Below are positions 34,667 through 45,758 of a DNA stretch of 64,000 nucleotides, piece after piece. The position numbers were made by a program, and so were the translations under genes. Every line of letters begins with the position of its first letter. The stretch's first letter is position 1. A model generated the notes under the pieces. It had not been told where the DNA came from. It saw only the letters and a program-made list of their open reading frames with translations, and ran no database searches. The stretch lies in assembly GCF_041956535.1 (NCBI RefSeq), contig NW_027192192.1:117700-181699 (forward strand), read 5' to 3'. The DNA comes from Calcarisporiella thermophila CBS 279.70 (lineage: Eukaryota > Calcarisporiellomycota).

Positions 34667-37367
34667 ATGGCACCTAACTCGAATAAACTAGAGTCTGAGC
34701 CAGTACTCCAGGCCATTGTTCTGGCAGACAGCTTCAATGAACGATTCAGGCCCATTACCATCGATAAACCACGGGTATACTTTGATTCATACGCGAAATG
34801 CTTGCCGGTGGTATTGACCCATTTCCTCTGAATAGTGTTTGCTCCCTCTATGCAATGTCCCGTTAATTGAATACACGCTTGAATCACTGGTTATCTCCGG
34901 TGTCGAGGAAATATTCGTTTTCTGCTGTGCTCACTCTGACCAGATCAAGGAATATATCAAGTGAGAAACTCCATGTGAAGAGTAATGATCTTATTGGCAC
35001 TTATTGGTGTACCTCTTTTTTTTCTATTATCATGTGAGCAGGAACTCAAAATACAGCAAACCACATTCCCCAGTTACTATTAAGACCATCGTGTCTCAGG
35101 AACTCTACTCGGTGGGAGATGCGCTTCGAGACCTGGATGCCAAAGGTCTTATTACAAACGATTTTATCCTTGTAAGTGGCGATGTTGTATCAAATATTCG
35201 CCTGGATAAAGCACTAGAAGTCCATCGGTAATCTTCCTGATCTACTGTTATGCGCAGATGAACTGTTTTGGCTGATATTTTACTGTTGTAGAGCACGGCG
35301 TGCACAGGACAAAAATGCCATCATGACCATGGTGCTTAAAAAAGGAAGCGCTCGCCATCGCACGCGGGCACTTGACGAAGCGGCCACGTTTGTGATTGAT
35401 TCAAAAACACACGAATGCGTTTATTACGAGTCATTAAAGGCTTATCCGCAAAAGAAGCGGGTTACCATGGAGCTGCGTGAGTTGAATATTTTCGAGAACC
35501 ATCCCGAGATCGAGTTTCGGAACGATTTGATCGACTGTCAAATCGACATTTGTTCGGTCGAGGTAAGTGCCATGTACCCAACCCCTCCTCGCAGTTGACC
35601 CTAGTTGAGCCTCCAATGCATTATAGGTGCTTGCCCTCTTCACGGAAAATTTCGACTACCAAAAAATGCGCGAACATTTTGTGCATGGCATCGTGACCTC
35701 CGATCTATTGGGCAAAACTATTTATTGCCATATTGTGGATGATGTGTATGCAGCTCGTGTCAGCAACACTCGACTCTACGACTCAGTTAGGTGAGTCACA
35801 GCACGGCACTTTCTTGACAACACAGGGAGAACTGTAGCCTAAATTTCACTATTCATTTATTTTAGCAAGGATATCATGTCAAGGTGGACCTATCCCCTTG
35901 TCCCCGACAGTAATCTCCAGGAGGGAGATGACTACGAGCATCTTCGAGGCAATATCTACAAACAGCGCGATGTTGTCTTATCGCGTAGCTGCAAACTCGG
36001 GGACAAGGTCATCATCGGCCGAGAGACCCACGTGGGCGAGAACGCTCAGGTGCGGGACTCTGTGATTGGAAGGGGATGTCGTATTGGGCCCAACGTGATA
36101 CTTGATGGTGCCTATTTGTGGGACGGCGTAGTGGTGGGAGCAGGCAGCACGGTTCGTAACTCGATCTTGGCGGATGGGGTTCGGTTGGAGGAGAGTGTTC
36201 ATGTGGAGGACGGGTGCTTGATCGCGTATAATGTAAATTTATTTCGAAAAGAAACGATAGTGTAGAAACATAACTCATATTTATTTTTTATTGGTAAGGT
36301 GGTGGTGGGGCCAAACGTAACACTTCCGCCTTTCACAAAATTAACACGGCACAAACATGTTTCCGAGACAGACGAGGATGAGTCGGATAGAGATGTTGCC
36401 GCTGACGAAGAAGATGATACCTTCCGTAAATTTAACTCTTTCTGAGCCTCCGTTATATTGAGGAAAGGGACTATAATTGAATTCACTTTCTGTATTAGAT
36501 TATGATACTAGTATAGTCGGCGAAAAGGGCGCTGGCTATCTTTATACTGATCCTACCCCGGATGAGGATGAGATGGATGACGATCTTGCCGAAGACTCTC
36601 GTAATTTGGACGCAGGTCGGTTGGGCGGCTCCTTGGCTGCCCTGAGCCTCGCTGAGAATGACGACGAAGATTCAGATTCAGATGCATCCGATAGTTCAGA
36701 CGACGAAGCCAATCGGGACGAGGATTTTACACGGGAGGTCATCGGAACTCTCGACCGTGCGTTCAACGAAAATCACACTGTAGATAACACTGCGCTTGAA
36801 ATCAACACTCTTCGCATGGCATTCAACACTACTTTCCACGATCTGCGAGAAATCGTGATCCCGTGGGTATCTAAACGTGTGGACTTTGGTGCAGATTTGG
36901 ATAGAAGCGTTCGGGCAGTACTGAAGCGGTGGGGTTCATTAATCGGTAAGGTGGCACAGGATGAAGAGGATCAAGTCGACGCATTATTAATTCTGCAGGT
37001 AAAATACAGCATATATATGAGCCATTTGGTGTAATGGATTGCTATATTAAACCGACTGTTCCTACAGCATCACTGCGCTGAGAATTCGCTGCCGGTCAAA
37101 TTTTTCCTCTTGGCGATGAAAAATCTCTACGAGTTGGAGGTACTCGATGAAGACTCCATTCTAGCTTGGTATTACTCCGAGACATCGAAATCCGGCTCGG
37201 CTGCGGAGCGTCAGTTGAGAGACAAGGTAAACCTCACCTCTATTCTGAACATGTCTTGTGTTTTGCCTCACATGCCCATCTCTGCTTTCATTTAGGCGAT
37301 TGTATTCATCAAGTGGCTTGAAGAGGCTGAGGAAGAAGATGACGATGACGAAGAGGATGACGAGTAG
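34667..37367 (+). CDS. GCD6: translation initiation factor eIF2B epsilon subunit (catalytic GEF)
   Basis: Catalytic subunit of eIF2B, which exchanges GDP for GTP on eIF2. ATG 34667 opens [20 protein letters not shown], then a nucleotidyltransferase-like domain ([29 protein letters not shown]). The left-handed beta-helix hexapeptides are at 35990-36200 ([39 protein letters not shown]). An acidic linker follows (36560-36720), then the C-terminal W2/HEAT catalytic domain over the last exons. It ends in the acidic block [15 protein letters not shown] before TAG 37365-37367. About nine exons; some boundaries are unverified. Family, order and length agree with fungal Gcd6. Confidence 0.93.
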
Positions 37368-37884
37368 ATGTAAAAAAAATTTTTAATTTCGTTCAGTTCA
37401 TTTGAAATTGATTATGGAAATAAACAAACGCATTTCTTTTTACATTGGGGAGATGCATTAAGATAAGAGCAGAGATTAAATTTCGAAAAATCGAACTCCC
37501 AAGATTGGACCAATGCCCATTTCCTAATATGGAAACAACAGCATGGTCCATTGGTATGCGTTGGAATGTCAATCTTTTGATCGGATTTAAGCAGTCACAT
37601 TTTGGTGAGAAGGCCCATGAAAAATTGGAATTTTCATTCTTAACCTTCTCTTCTAGACACGTTTATGGGCCGTACGGTGCGTTCCACTGAATAAAAAAAA
37701 TACATTTTCTTAGCTTAACTCTTATGAATGGTATGTGATATATAAAGAAGTTTTCAAGGAAATTCCTCCTTCTTTTTAGATTTTCAAGCTCTCTTCCTCT
37801 GCCTCATCAACCTTAGCCGTTCTCTTGTGCCCGCCTGAAGACAATAGCATAACAACTCCAAGACAAGAAAATAGAATGCTTTTA
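37368..37884. other. intergenic region
   Basis: A/T-rich 3' flank of eIF2B-epsilon. A non-ATG open frame near 37445-37690 shows no domain and was not called a gene. Confidence 0.5.
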
Positions 37885-38668
37885 ATGCGACTTCGGACCT
37901 CTATTGTCTCCATCCTCATCTTCTTGGTCCTTATAGCCCAGCACATAAGTGTATGCAGTGGAGGTGGGTAGAATGGATGGCATTGGCGGAAAACTTGGCT
38001 TTTCATGCTAAATCAAGCTTATAGATACGTTTAGGATACGAATTCCTCAAGATAATGCGACCGCCAGGGCGGGAAGCAAAATGCCATTTCAGCTTCAAGG
38101 TGAGTGTTTGATCCAAACCAACGCTCCTTTAATTTTTTTTCCTTATCCATTTCATTTGCATATAGTGGTCTATCAGGATGTGGCGATGCTACATTCGGTC
38201 CAAGTGCAACTTATCGATGGGAATGGGAACATATTAGCAGATGATCTCGCAAAAGCGACTCGTCCTGAATGGGAGCAGGGCCGCACCTACAACGGTACCG
38301 TGTTGATTCCGACCAACATCTCTCCCGGAGACTATGTACTACGTGTGGTAGGCAACGAAACATACAGATGTGGAGAAATGCGATCTGTATGCTCAGCCAA
38401 TATCACGAGTGAAACCCCGATACATGTCGTATCAAAAGGTATGTTTTATCGTCCTCCTTCCCGACGATTTATTTCATTTTTATTATCTGGTATGTGAAAT
38501 GTAACCTTTGCCCATACTACTCTCTCCTGATTCTTAGATTCAAAAGATATCGGACCATATGCAGTCTATTCGCCCGCCTCCTCCTCCACCTTCTTATTAA
38601 CAAACGTGTACATGTTTGCTCTCCCCACCCTTTTTATTCTTACCCTGGAATTATTCTTGTTATTTTAG
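37885..38668 (+). CDS. small secreted protein with C-terminal hydrophobic tail, Kre9/Knh1-like fold suspected
   Basis: Four exons close in frame: 37885..37963, 38025..38099, 38166..38438 and 38538..38668, about 185 residues. The first exon is a signal peptide (RTSIVSILIFLVLIAQHI). The mature part (TFRIRIPQDN; VQVQLIDGNGNILADDL; NISPGDYVLRVVGNETY) alternates like an Ig-type beta-sandwich. It resembles the Ser/Thr-rich GPI-anchored Kre9/Knh1 N-terminal domain, which acts in cell-wall beta-glucan assembly. N-glycosylation sites (NGT, NIS, NET, NIT) are visible. It ends in a hydrophobic segment (FALPTLFILTLELFLLF), either a GPI signal or a membrane anchor. The gene model is solid; the function is tentative. 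Confidence 0.72.
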
Positions 38669-39012
38669 ACGATACTTGTTATATAGCCTCTGTTTTATAT
38701 ATACTATATGTTTGCTATTTACCCCCCATCCATTTCTCTTTATTTTACCTGTGCAGGATATTATTTTCCGCTATAAAAGTCCTTATCAAGAGAAAACTCG
38801 ATTTTGGAGAGCAAAATAATGCTTCGCGTAAAATACAGTGTACGATAAACTTTATTTTCATTCTTCCTAGTTTTTCTTTAGCTTTTATTGGTTGGTTGCA
38901 GTAGGTTTGAGCCCTTTTTATTTTATATATGTGCTCTCTTCAGGAAACTGCATTAGAACAAAGCAAAACAAAAAAAAGAGCCTCAGCCCGTAGCCATTCT
39001 AAACCATACCCC

Positions 39013-39704
39013 TCAATGAACTCTGTTTTCTAATTTCTTTCTCATATTCTTCCTACTACATTTTCTCGCTTCTGTGCATTGCTCATCCGTTGATAAGCAT
39101 GCTATTTTTAAGTGTCCGTTTATTTTATAGCTGACATTAATCGATTCATAGATGTCACTCAGGGTTTCTATTTTGTTCCCCTTTCCAACTGAGGAGTAGA
39201 ACTGTTTAATCCAAGTAGGGCAGAAATGTTCCAGCAAATTCAATAAAAAAAATCCATCTACTCAAAGGGAACATAGGCAACTTGCACCATTAAGTTTGTG
39301 AGTTCATAACACTTCACACAGATGCAAACAGCATCACGCATGAATTTGGTCATTATTTCGAGCACATTCGGGGATAACACAGCCGAGAGAAGTACCACCT
39401 GGAGTTCGCGAGGATGAAGTTGGAATATATCATAAATTTAGTCCTTAAACCCTCGAGAAAGTATTTCATCCGCTCCATCCAAACGAACGCCTTGATATGT
39501 ACTGTATGGATAGCACTTGATAATATCCAAGTTACGGTCTGGAATTCTAACAACAACATGCACGCCTTTCTGGAGAGTCTGAGCGTCCCAACTTACATCC
39601 GTTCTGCCATTACACGCATAGGCTTGAACTTTGATATAATCACACAGAGCAAGAACCGTTTCCTGGATTCGATTAAGGCAGATAATTCCCATGATTCCAT
39701 CCAA
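39013..39704 (-). pseudogene. decayed eIF4A/Fal1-type DEAD-box RNA helicase copy
   Basis: Read on the minus strand, patches match eIF4A-family helicases in order: LALCDYIKVQAYACNGRTDV, HVVVRIPDRNLDIIK (motif Ib region), LDGADEILSRGFKD (the DEAD region, with DEAD itself now DGAD). Then a TAA replaces the usual Gln before IYDIF. QVVLLSAVLSP (motif III, SAT now SAV) and KFMRDAVC follow. After an insertion of about 75 bp, WIKQFYSSVGKGNKIETLSD resumes. It has at least two stops and no intact frame. No introns are evident across the span, so a retrocopy is possible. The functional parent is not in this window. Confidence 0.8.
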
Positions 39705-40217
39705 TTATACCATCATTACCCTTTCCTTTTGAGGTTGTAACCTTTACCCTTCCCTCCTTCCTTTGTAATCTCATCTCCTATGAACGCAAGTGCATGAAAT
39801 AGTTTTAATATTACCGTTGAGCCCGAATGATAAATGTAAAATAAGTGCCGTGCGAATCTGCACGCGCTTTACCACTAGTATACAATGTTTGGATTCCGTC
39901 CATAACAAAAACATATTTTTAGCTATCATCTGATACAAAATTGCGTGTATATAAGATGGTGTTGTGCTCTCACGGCATTGTGCCAATATATTCATATTTA
40001 CCTTATAAGCAAATATTCTGATTTACGAATTAAAAACATTTTCATTATTTAAACTTCAATTTCCTAATTGAACTGTAAAATATTAATCCAAGTGAACATC
40101 TGATTACTCAGTGCATACAGTCCCAGCCAGCTATTAATCGCAATATATAAAAAGGGACACTTTTCATCAATTATCCCTTACTCAAAAACAGATTTAATTT
40201 GACAAATTTTCGATACG
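39705..40217. other. intergenic AT-rich region
   Basis: AT-rich flank between the helicase pseudogene and the lectin-domain gene. TATAAAAAGGG near 40146 may be the lectin gene's TATA box, about 70 bp before its start. Confidence 0.5.
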
Positions 40218-41007
40218 ATGAGCTTTCCAGAAGGTTATTTTTTCATTCGGAACGTGTATAGTGGACAGGTCCTCGACGTTAAGGATGGTAGTACACAAGA
40301 AGGAGCAAGTATTATTCTTTGGAACAGGAAGGCTTTGCTCAATGATAATCAATTGTGGAAGTAATTATCTGGATTTTTCTTCTTTATCCATTGATATCTT
40401 CATAAATCCTTTCAAAGGCTCCAATTATGCTTTAACTATAGTATTCTTCTCTTTCGATTTATCAAACTAACTCATACCTCTCTCCATCCGCAAATATAAT
40501 ATAAGTAGCTAATTATACATTATTTAGATACGACGATGGCTTTCTTATCAACAAAAAATCTGGACTAGTTTTGGAGGTCAAGGGAGCCAGTGGTGGAGGC
40601 AGCATAAGGCCTGATTCAGAGCTGGTGCAGGGAAAAAGGAGAGAGCCACCAACGAATATAAATCAGCTTTGGGCGTATGTATACTAATTGCTACTATTAA
40701 TATCGATGATTGTGATTTAAATTCGAAGAGTTGTTAGATGAGATATATGAAATAACTCATTCTTTATATTCATACAGTTATAATTATGACTATATAATGC
40801 CCTATGATCCCAAAGTCTGTATTTCAGCGCAAGGCGATAATATCAAACCTGGTACGAAGATTGTGGCAGATGTGCTGATTGTAAGAAATTGCGTATTTCA
40901 CCCATTATGCTACTAAAAACCGAGATAATTTACAAAAATGTGAACTTTGATTATGCTAGGATTTCCCCAATAATCCAAAACAGCAATGGATGTTCGATAT
41001 TGAGTAA
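40218..41007 (+). CDS. beta-trefoil (ricin-B-type) lectin domain protein, cytosolic
   Basis: Four exons close in frame: 40218..40360, 40528..40674, 40778..40880 and 40960..41007, about 146 residues. There is no signal peptide. Three trefoil-type repeats are visible, each with a hydrophobic/QxW motif: FIRNVYSGQVLDVKDG to DNQLWKY, INKKSGLVLEVKG to NQLWAY, and DPKVCISAQGDNIKPGT to KQQWMFDIE. This single-domain, intracellular form is common in Mucoromycota-like fungi and binds carbohydrates or acts as a scaffold. It has no catalytic toxin domain. Function beyond sugar binding is not known. Confidence 0.85.
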
Positions 41008-41616
41008 GCAAGCGAGTCTCAAGATAATCTTCCTTAATATGGAGAGAATCTTACGATTTATGAGTTTTATCATTTGAATTGAGATTTATTAATAAATATA
41101 ATAGTATTTTGGTGAGAAGACACATATAACGTAATTCTTCATGGATTAATAGGACATAGTTTTGTTATGAATTGAGAATATTGGCAAATGGATATTTAGC
41201 AAATTTTGCAATGAAAAAATTTACGTTTTGCTAAATGATTGTCAAAATATACAGTTCCCTCAAGTTATAGAATTTGGAGTGCAAATGTTATAAAATCAAA
41301 CTAAATTATTTAGCAATATGGAAAACGCCCATCCTTTCTCTTGCCTTCCACCATCCTTCATCGACCGCGTACTACGCACGTAGGGTAATCTAGGAAAGTT
41401 ATCCGATTCTAGGGACATATATTGGAGGATTTCACTATTTTGCTCTGGCCTAATTTGCGAGTTTATGTAGGCAGAGTACGCATTCATAGTGTGTGACTTG
41501 TAATGGATTGGCCTTTCAGTTTGCTGGCTGAATCAAATTACCGCAATAAGCCCTACTAAATAAGTTTTTCAATTTCTCTATATATCTTGCGATTGCCTCT
41601 ATATCAAACTGCCACA
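41008..41616. other. intergenic AT-rich region
   Basis: No supported feature. The flank nearest 41617 serves as promoter for the CstF-77 gene. Confidence 0.5.
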
Positions 41617-44600
41617 ATGGAAGAGCCTGAGGAGAAAGTGATAGAGGATCTGCCTCCTGCTGACACCACTCAAGTAAATCAACCATCACAGGAGCAGCAA
41701 CAGCAAGATGAGCCTCAGCCAGAGCAGCAACAGACACTTCCGTCACAAACAGATAATCCAACTGTATCACCTCCTTCAAACCCTCCGAAATCGTCGTCAG
41801 CCGCAGCCGAGTTGTCCTTCCCGCCCACACAGCCTAGCAAAAAGGAAATTGCTAAGCGGGAGCGGATAGAAAAGCTCGATGCGCGGATTCGAAATGATCC
41901 ATTTGAATTTGATACATGGTCTCAACTTTTAACCGAGGTGCAATCAAGGGGCACTGTGGACGAGATCCGTAGAGTATATGAACGATTTTTAAAACAATTT
42001 CCAACATCGGTATGTTTCTTTTTTCTTCTTGCGACTAAATGTATATTCTAACCTCGTTTTTTCCCGTTATTCACAGTCTCGACATTGGATAAACTACGTG
42101 GAATTCGAGCTAAAAAATGAAGAATTTGAACGCGTCGAATCAATATTTGCGCGTTGTCTTAAAACAGTATTATCAGTAGACCTATGGCGGTATTATATCA
42201 ATTACATTCGGCGGATTAATGGCGCTGAGAAAGGGAGCACTGGGATGACACCCGAGGCGCGCACAACTGTAGACAAAGCATACGAATTAGTGATCAATAA
42301 AGTAGGAATGGACCGGGAGGCAGGTTCCATTTGGAGTGATTATCTGCTTTTCATAAAGAGTGGAGAGGTATGTATTTATTTTGCATATTAATTCTATCTC
42401 TTTTTTTTTTCCGATTTAGATCCATTGTTTTATTTATATCCCTTCTATCACTGTTCTATATTCTCTCCTCTATACCCTCTCCTCCATTTCTTTCCTCCAC
42501 ATTTTTATAACATTCTCCTCATTTCATGCTTTTCAATGCGTCTAATGAAGATAAGAAATAGCTCTCGTATCGTTCAGTTTTACTTGGAGATACGATTGCG
42601 CCATTCCTATGTTAAGCAATAAATTAACGACTGGTTTAATTTATTCTATTAGACACAGAATACATGGGAAGAACAGCGCAAGATGGACAAGTTACGACAA
42701 ATTTATCAGAGAGCCATATGCATCCCCTTAAACAATGTGGAGGTTCTTTGGAAAGAATATGATCAATTCGAAAACTCTCTAAATAAAATCACGGTGATTG
42801 ACTGATTTTTTTTTCTTTTTATTTAAATGGTTCGCTGAATATTCGTTTGTATTTGTTTCCAATGTAGGCGAAAAAATTCCTAGCAGAGAAGTCTTCTTAC
42901 TATATGACCGCAAGAACGGTGCTGCGAGAAATGCGAATTGTTTCGGAGGGTTTGGTGCGTGGAGGACTTCCTCGTCCTCCGCAGTGGACCGAGAAGGAGA
43001 TCATTCAGGTATATTGAATAGCTTTACTTTTGTCTCTAAAATATAAATAATTCAAATTATATTTGCTGTCTTTAGCTCGAAATATGGAAGCGATATATAG
43101 CATGGGAGCGCTCGAATCCTTTGCAACTGGAGGATAGCAATATGCTTGCCGATCGAGTGAACTATGCATACCACCAGGCGCTGTTACATATGCGATACTA
43201 TCCTGAGCTGTGGTACGATTTTGCTCGATATCGCATCGAGCACAATCAAGTAGAGCAGGCGGCGCTGCTTTTGAAGGATGGAATGGAGGTGCTTCCGACT
43301 AGGTAAGATCAACATTTTCATTATCGGTCGGGAAGTTGCCCTCCAATTTTTATGTCTATCGTTTCACTATAGTTACTTGCTTCACTTTGCTTATGTTGAA
43401 ATCGAGGAGTCTCGTAGCCATATCACAGAATGTCATACGGCCTTCGAATCGATTCTCAACAACCTCACCAAAGTGATTGAAGAGGTAAAAAGCAACACAG
43501 AGGCAGAGTTAAAGGCTCTAGAGGCGCAATTGGCTGAGGCAGAAAAAGAGTCTGACGAAAAAAACATGGAGCTGGATGGAGAAATGCGGGAGCGGTTGCG
43601 GGAAAAAGAGCGCGAAAAGGATGTGGGGCGAAGCGCAATAGAAGAGCGCCAGAAGGAGCAGATAGACGCATTGGCAAGGGGTTGTTCCTTGGTGTGGATT
43701 ATGTATATGAATTTTGCAAAACGCGCGGAGGTTTGTATAACTGCAAAGTGTGGGAAATTGATGTTGCGTTTGTTGATGATTTTATTTTCCTCACCGATCA
43801 TCAGGGGATTACCGGTGCACGGCAGGTGTTTAGAAAAGCCCGTAAATTTGAACATTGCACTTATCATGTATTTTTAGCTTCTGGTAAAGTGAATCCACAT
43901 TTTTACGCGCTGAATGTCTTTATCCATATTTTCTCCATCCTCTAGCTTTGATGGAATACTTCTGTAGCAAGGATCGCACGGTAGCAGGCAAGATCTTTGA
44001 GTTTGGGTTAAAATCGTTTAGCGATGACCCTGATTACGCAGCTCACTACCTGGAGTTCCTGCTGATGCTGAATGATAGCAATAGTAGATATCTTGTGTCT
44101 AACACTTGTATCAAATGATGCTGACCGAGTTTCCTGTATAGACGCACGAGCACTGTTTGAACGTGTGCTAGTCAATATTCCCTCAGAAAAGGCACGAATC
44201 CTGTGGGACAGATTGATGGAATACGAGAACCGATACGGTGAACTTGTTTCAATCCAGACTTTGGATCGTCGACGGGCCGAGGTTTACACAGAAGGTTAGT
44301 GACGAAATCCCGGTGTCCCTTTTTACTCTACTAACGTAGTGGTTGGAAATAGAAACGGATTTAGATCGTTTTGTCGCAAGATGTAGTTATGAAGACATCG
44401 ACGTAATTCAGGAGAAGGAACTGGGTGGGGCTGGTGAGTGGCCTAGATTTAATTTATTCAAGGAACAAATAATATTCATTCAAATTCTCTCTGCTTTTAT
44501 TATGCTCACCTTCTCGATTAGCTCGGCGACAAATAGCCAAAGAAACTCCCCGTCTTGACCTTAGTGAACTTGCCGCTGAAAAGGATCGATATTCACGAGA

Positions 44601-45353
44601 CGAAGATAAAAGACCCTTACTTGAATCTTACCACCCAGAGCGCTTCCCTCGTCCTGATCTTACACAGTGGACTCCATACAAAGCGAGTCCGGAAGATTTG
44701 AAGCGCGCAGCGCTGGATAACATGGAACGAGCGGGGTCTCCTGCCGTTGGGACCCCTCCCCCCACTGGTGGAGACATATCCTCGAGAGGTGGAGAGACCG
44801 GTCATACACAGCCCGTTTGGATCTCAACGGGGGCAATGGGATATTTACCTGAGGCAGTTGCGAACTTTTTGACCGCATTGCCACCTGCGAATACTTTCAA
44901 TGGTCGGCTACGATTTTTAATTTTTTTTTTAGTTAACGAGAGTGACTTATAGAAGAATTATTTTTTTTCTCTTAATATATAGGACCTGTATTTAATGCAT
45001 CCGCACTACTAGAGGTGTTGATGGGTTCCCAAATCGCTTCGGCCATCATGCCTCCTCTTCCTTCAGGTGCTGGGGCATCGCGACTTACTCCACCCCTTCG
45101 AGATGATCGGGGGGGACACTCTCCTGGGAGATATGGGCGCAACGGACGAGATGGCGTATCCGGTCGAGGACGTAGTAAGTTTAAAGGCGGTGGTGGCGGG
45201 GGTGGATCCAAGCGTGGAGGAACCAAACGCAAAGGAGACCGGGAACACGAAGATGATGACCGGGAGCCAAGGGGAATTGGGCCAAATCGGCCACCGGAAT
45301 ATGATCTGTTCCGCGCGCGACAGCAGAAGCGGCACCGAGATGAGGGATATTAG
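41617..45353 (+). CDS. RNA14: cleavage stimulation factor subunit CstF-77 / Rna14
   Basis: Scaffold of the pre-mRNA 3'-end cleavage and polyadenylation machinery. ATG 41617 opens a Gln/Pro-rich disordered stretch. HAT (half-TPR) repeats follow across many exons: [68 protein letters not shown] and [21 protein letters not shown] Suf-domain C-part follows ([20 protein letters not shown]). The last exons contain the proline-rich monkeytail-like region and a Gly/Arg/Lys-rich end ([20 protein letters not shown]) before TAG 45351-45353. About 14 exons. A charged coiled insertion (43490-43670, [20 protein letters not shown]) sits between HAT repeats. Identity is secure. Confidence 0.9.
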
Positions 45354-45758
45354 AGGAGGGGTGTTTGTTTCTAATTTTGTAGAATCAATTCTCATTTTAT
45401 TTTTTCCTTGAAGGGGTGATGTGATGGTTTCGGAACCACAATAAACATGGATTACAACATAACTTTTAATTTATTTATTAAATATACGCCACTGGGCATG
45501 GTAAAATACCTTAAACCGGCAACTTCTTCCAAACATAGGGTTGTGTTACCAGCTAAAGAAGTCGGAAAGGCAGTTGTACAATATCAAACAACAATTTTTA
45601 AATACAAAAGAAAAACAGCAAATATATAAAAACAACAATATCCCTTTGTAAATAAACAGAGAAGCACGCAATTATCCTGTACATTTTAAAGCGTTCCTCG
45701 TTCCATAATGATCCCCCGCATATCACCATTCCGTACTTCGTGTCCTCAGTCTCTTGGA
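45354..45758. other. convergent intergenic region
   Basis: AT-rich 3' flanks of CstF-77 (+) and the Sec7 gene (-), with AATAAAC near 45441 as a poly(A)-like signal. No gene. Confidence 0.5.

Noticed and set aside
37445-37690. 81-codon frame after eIF2B-epsilon
   Set aside because: No ATG start at its beginning, no domain, AT-rich context.
39414-39740. 108-codon plus-strand ORF
   Set aside because: Opposite the helicase remnant, where the minus strand shows recognisable eIF4A motifs; the plus frame shows none.
40218-41007. Reading the beta-trefoil protein as a toxin subunit
   Set aside because: No signal peptide and no catalytic chain; a single cytosolic lectin domain of a kind common in fungi.
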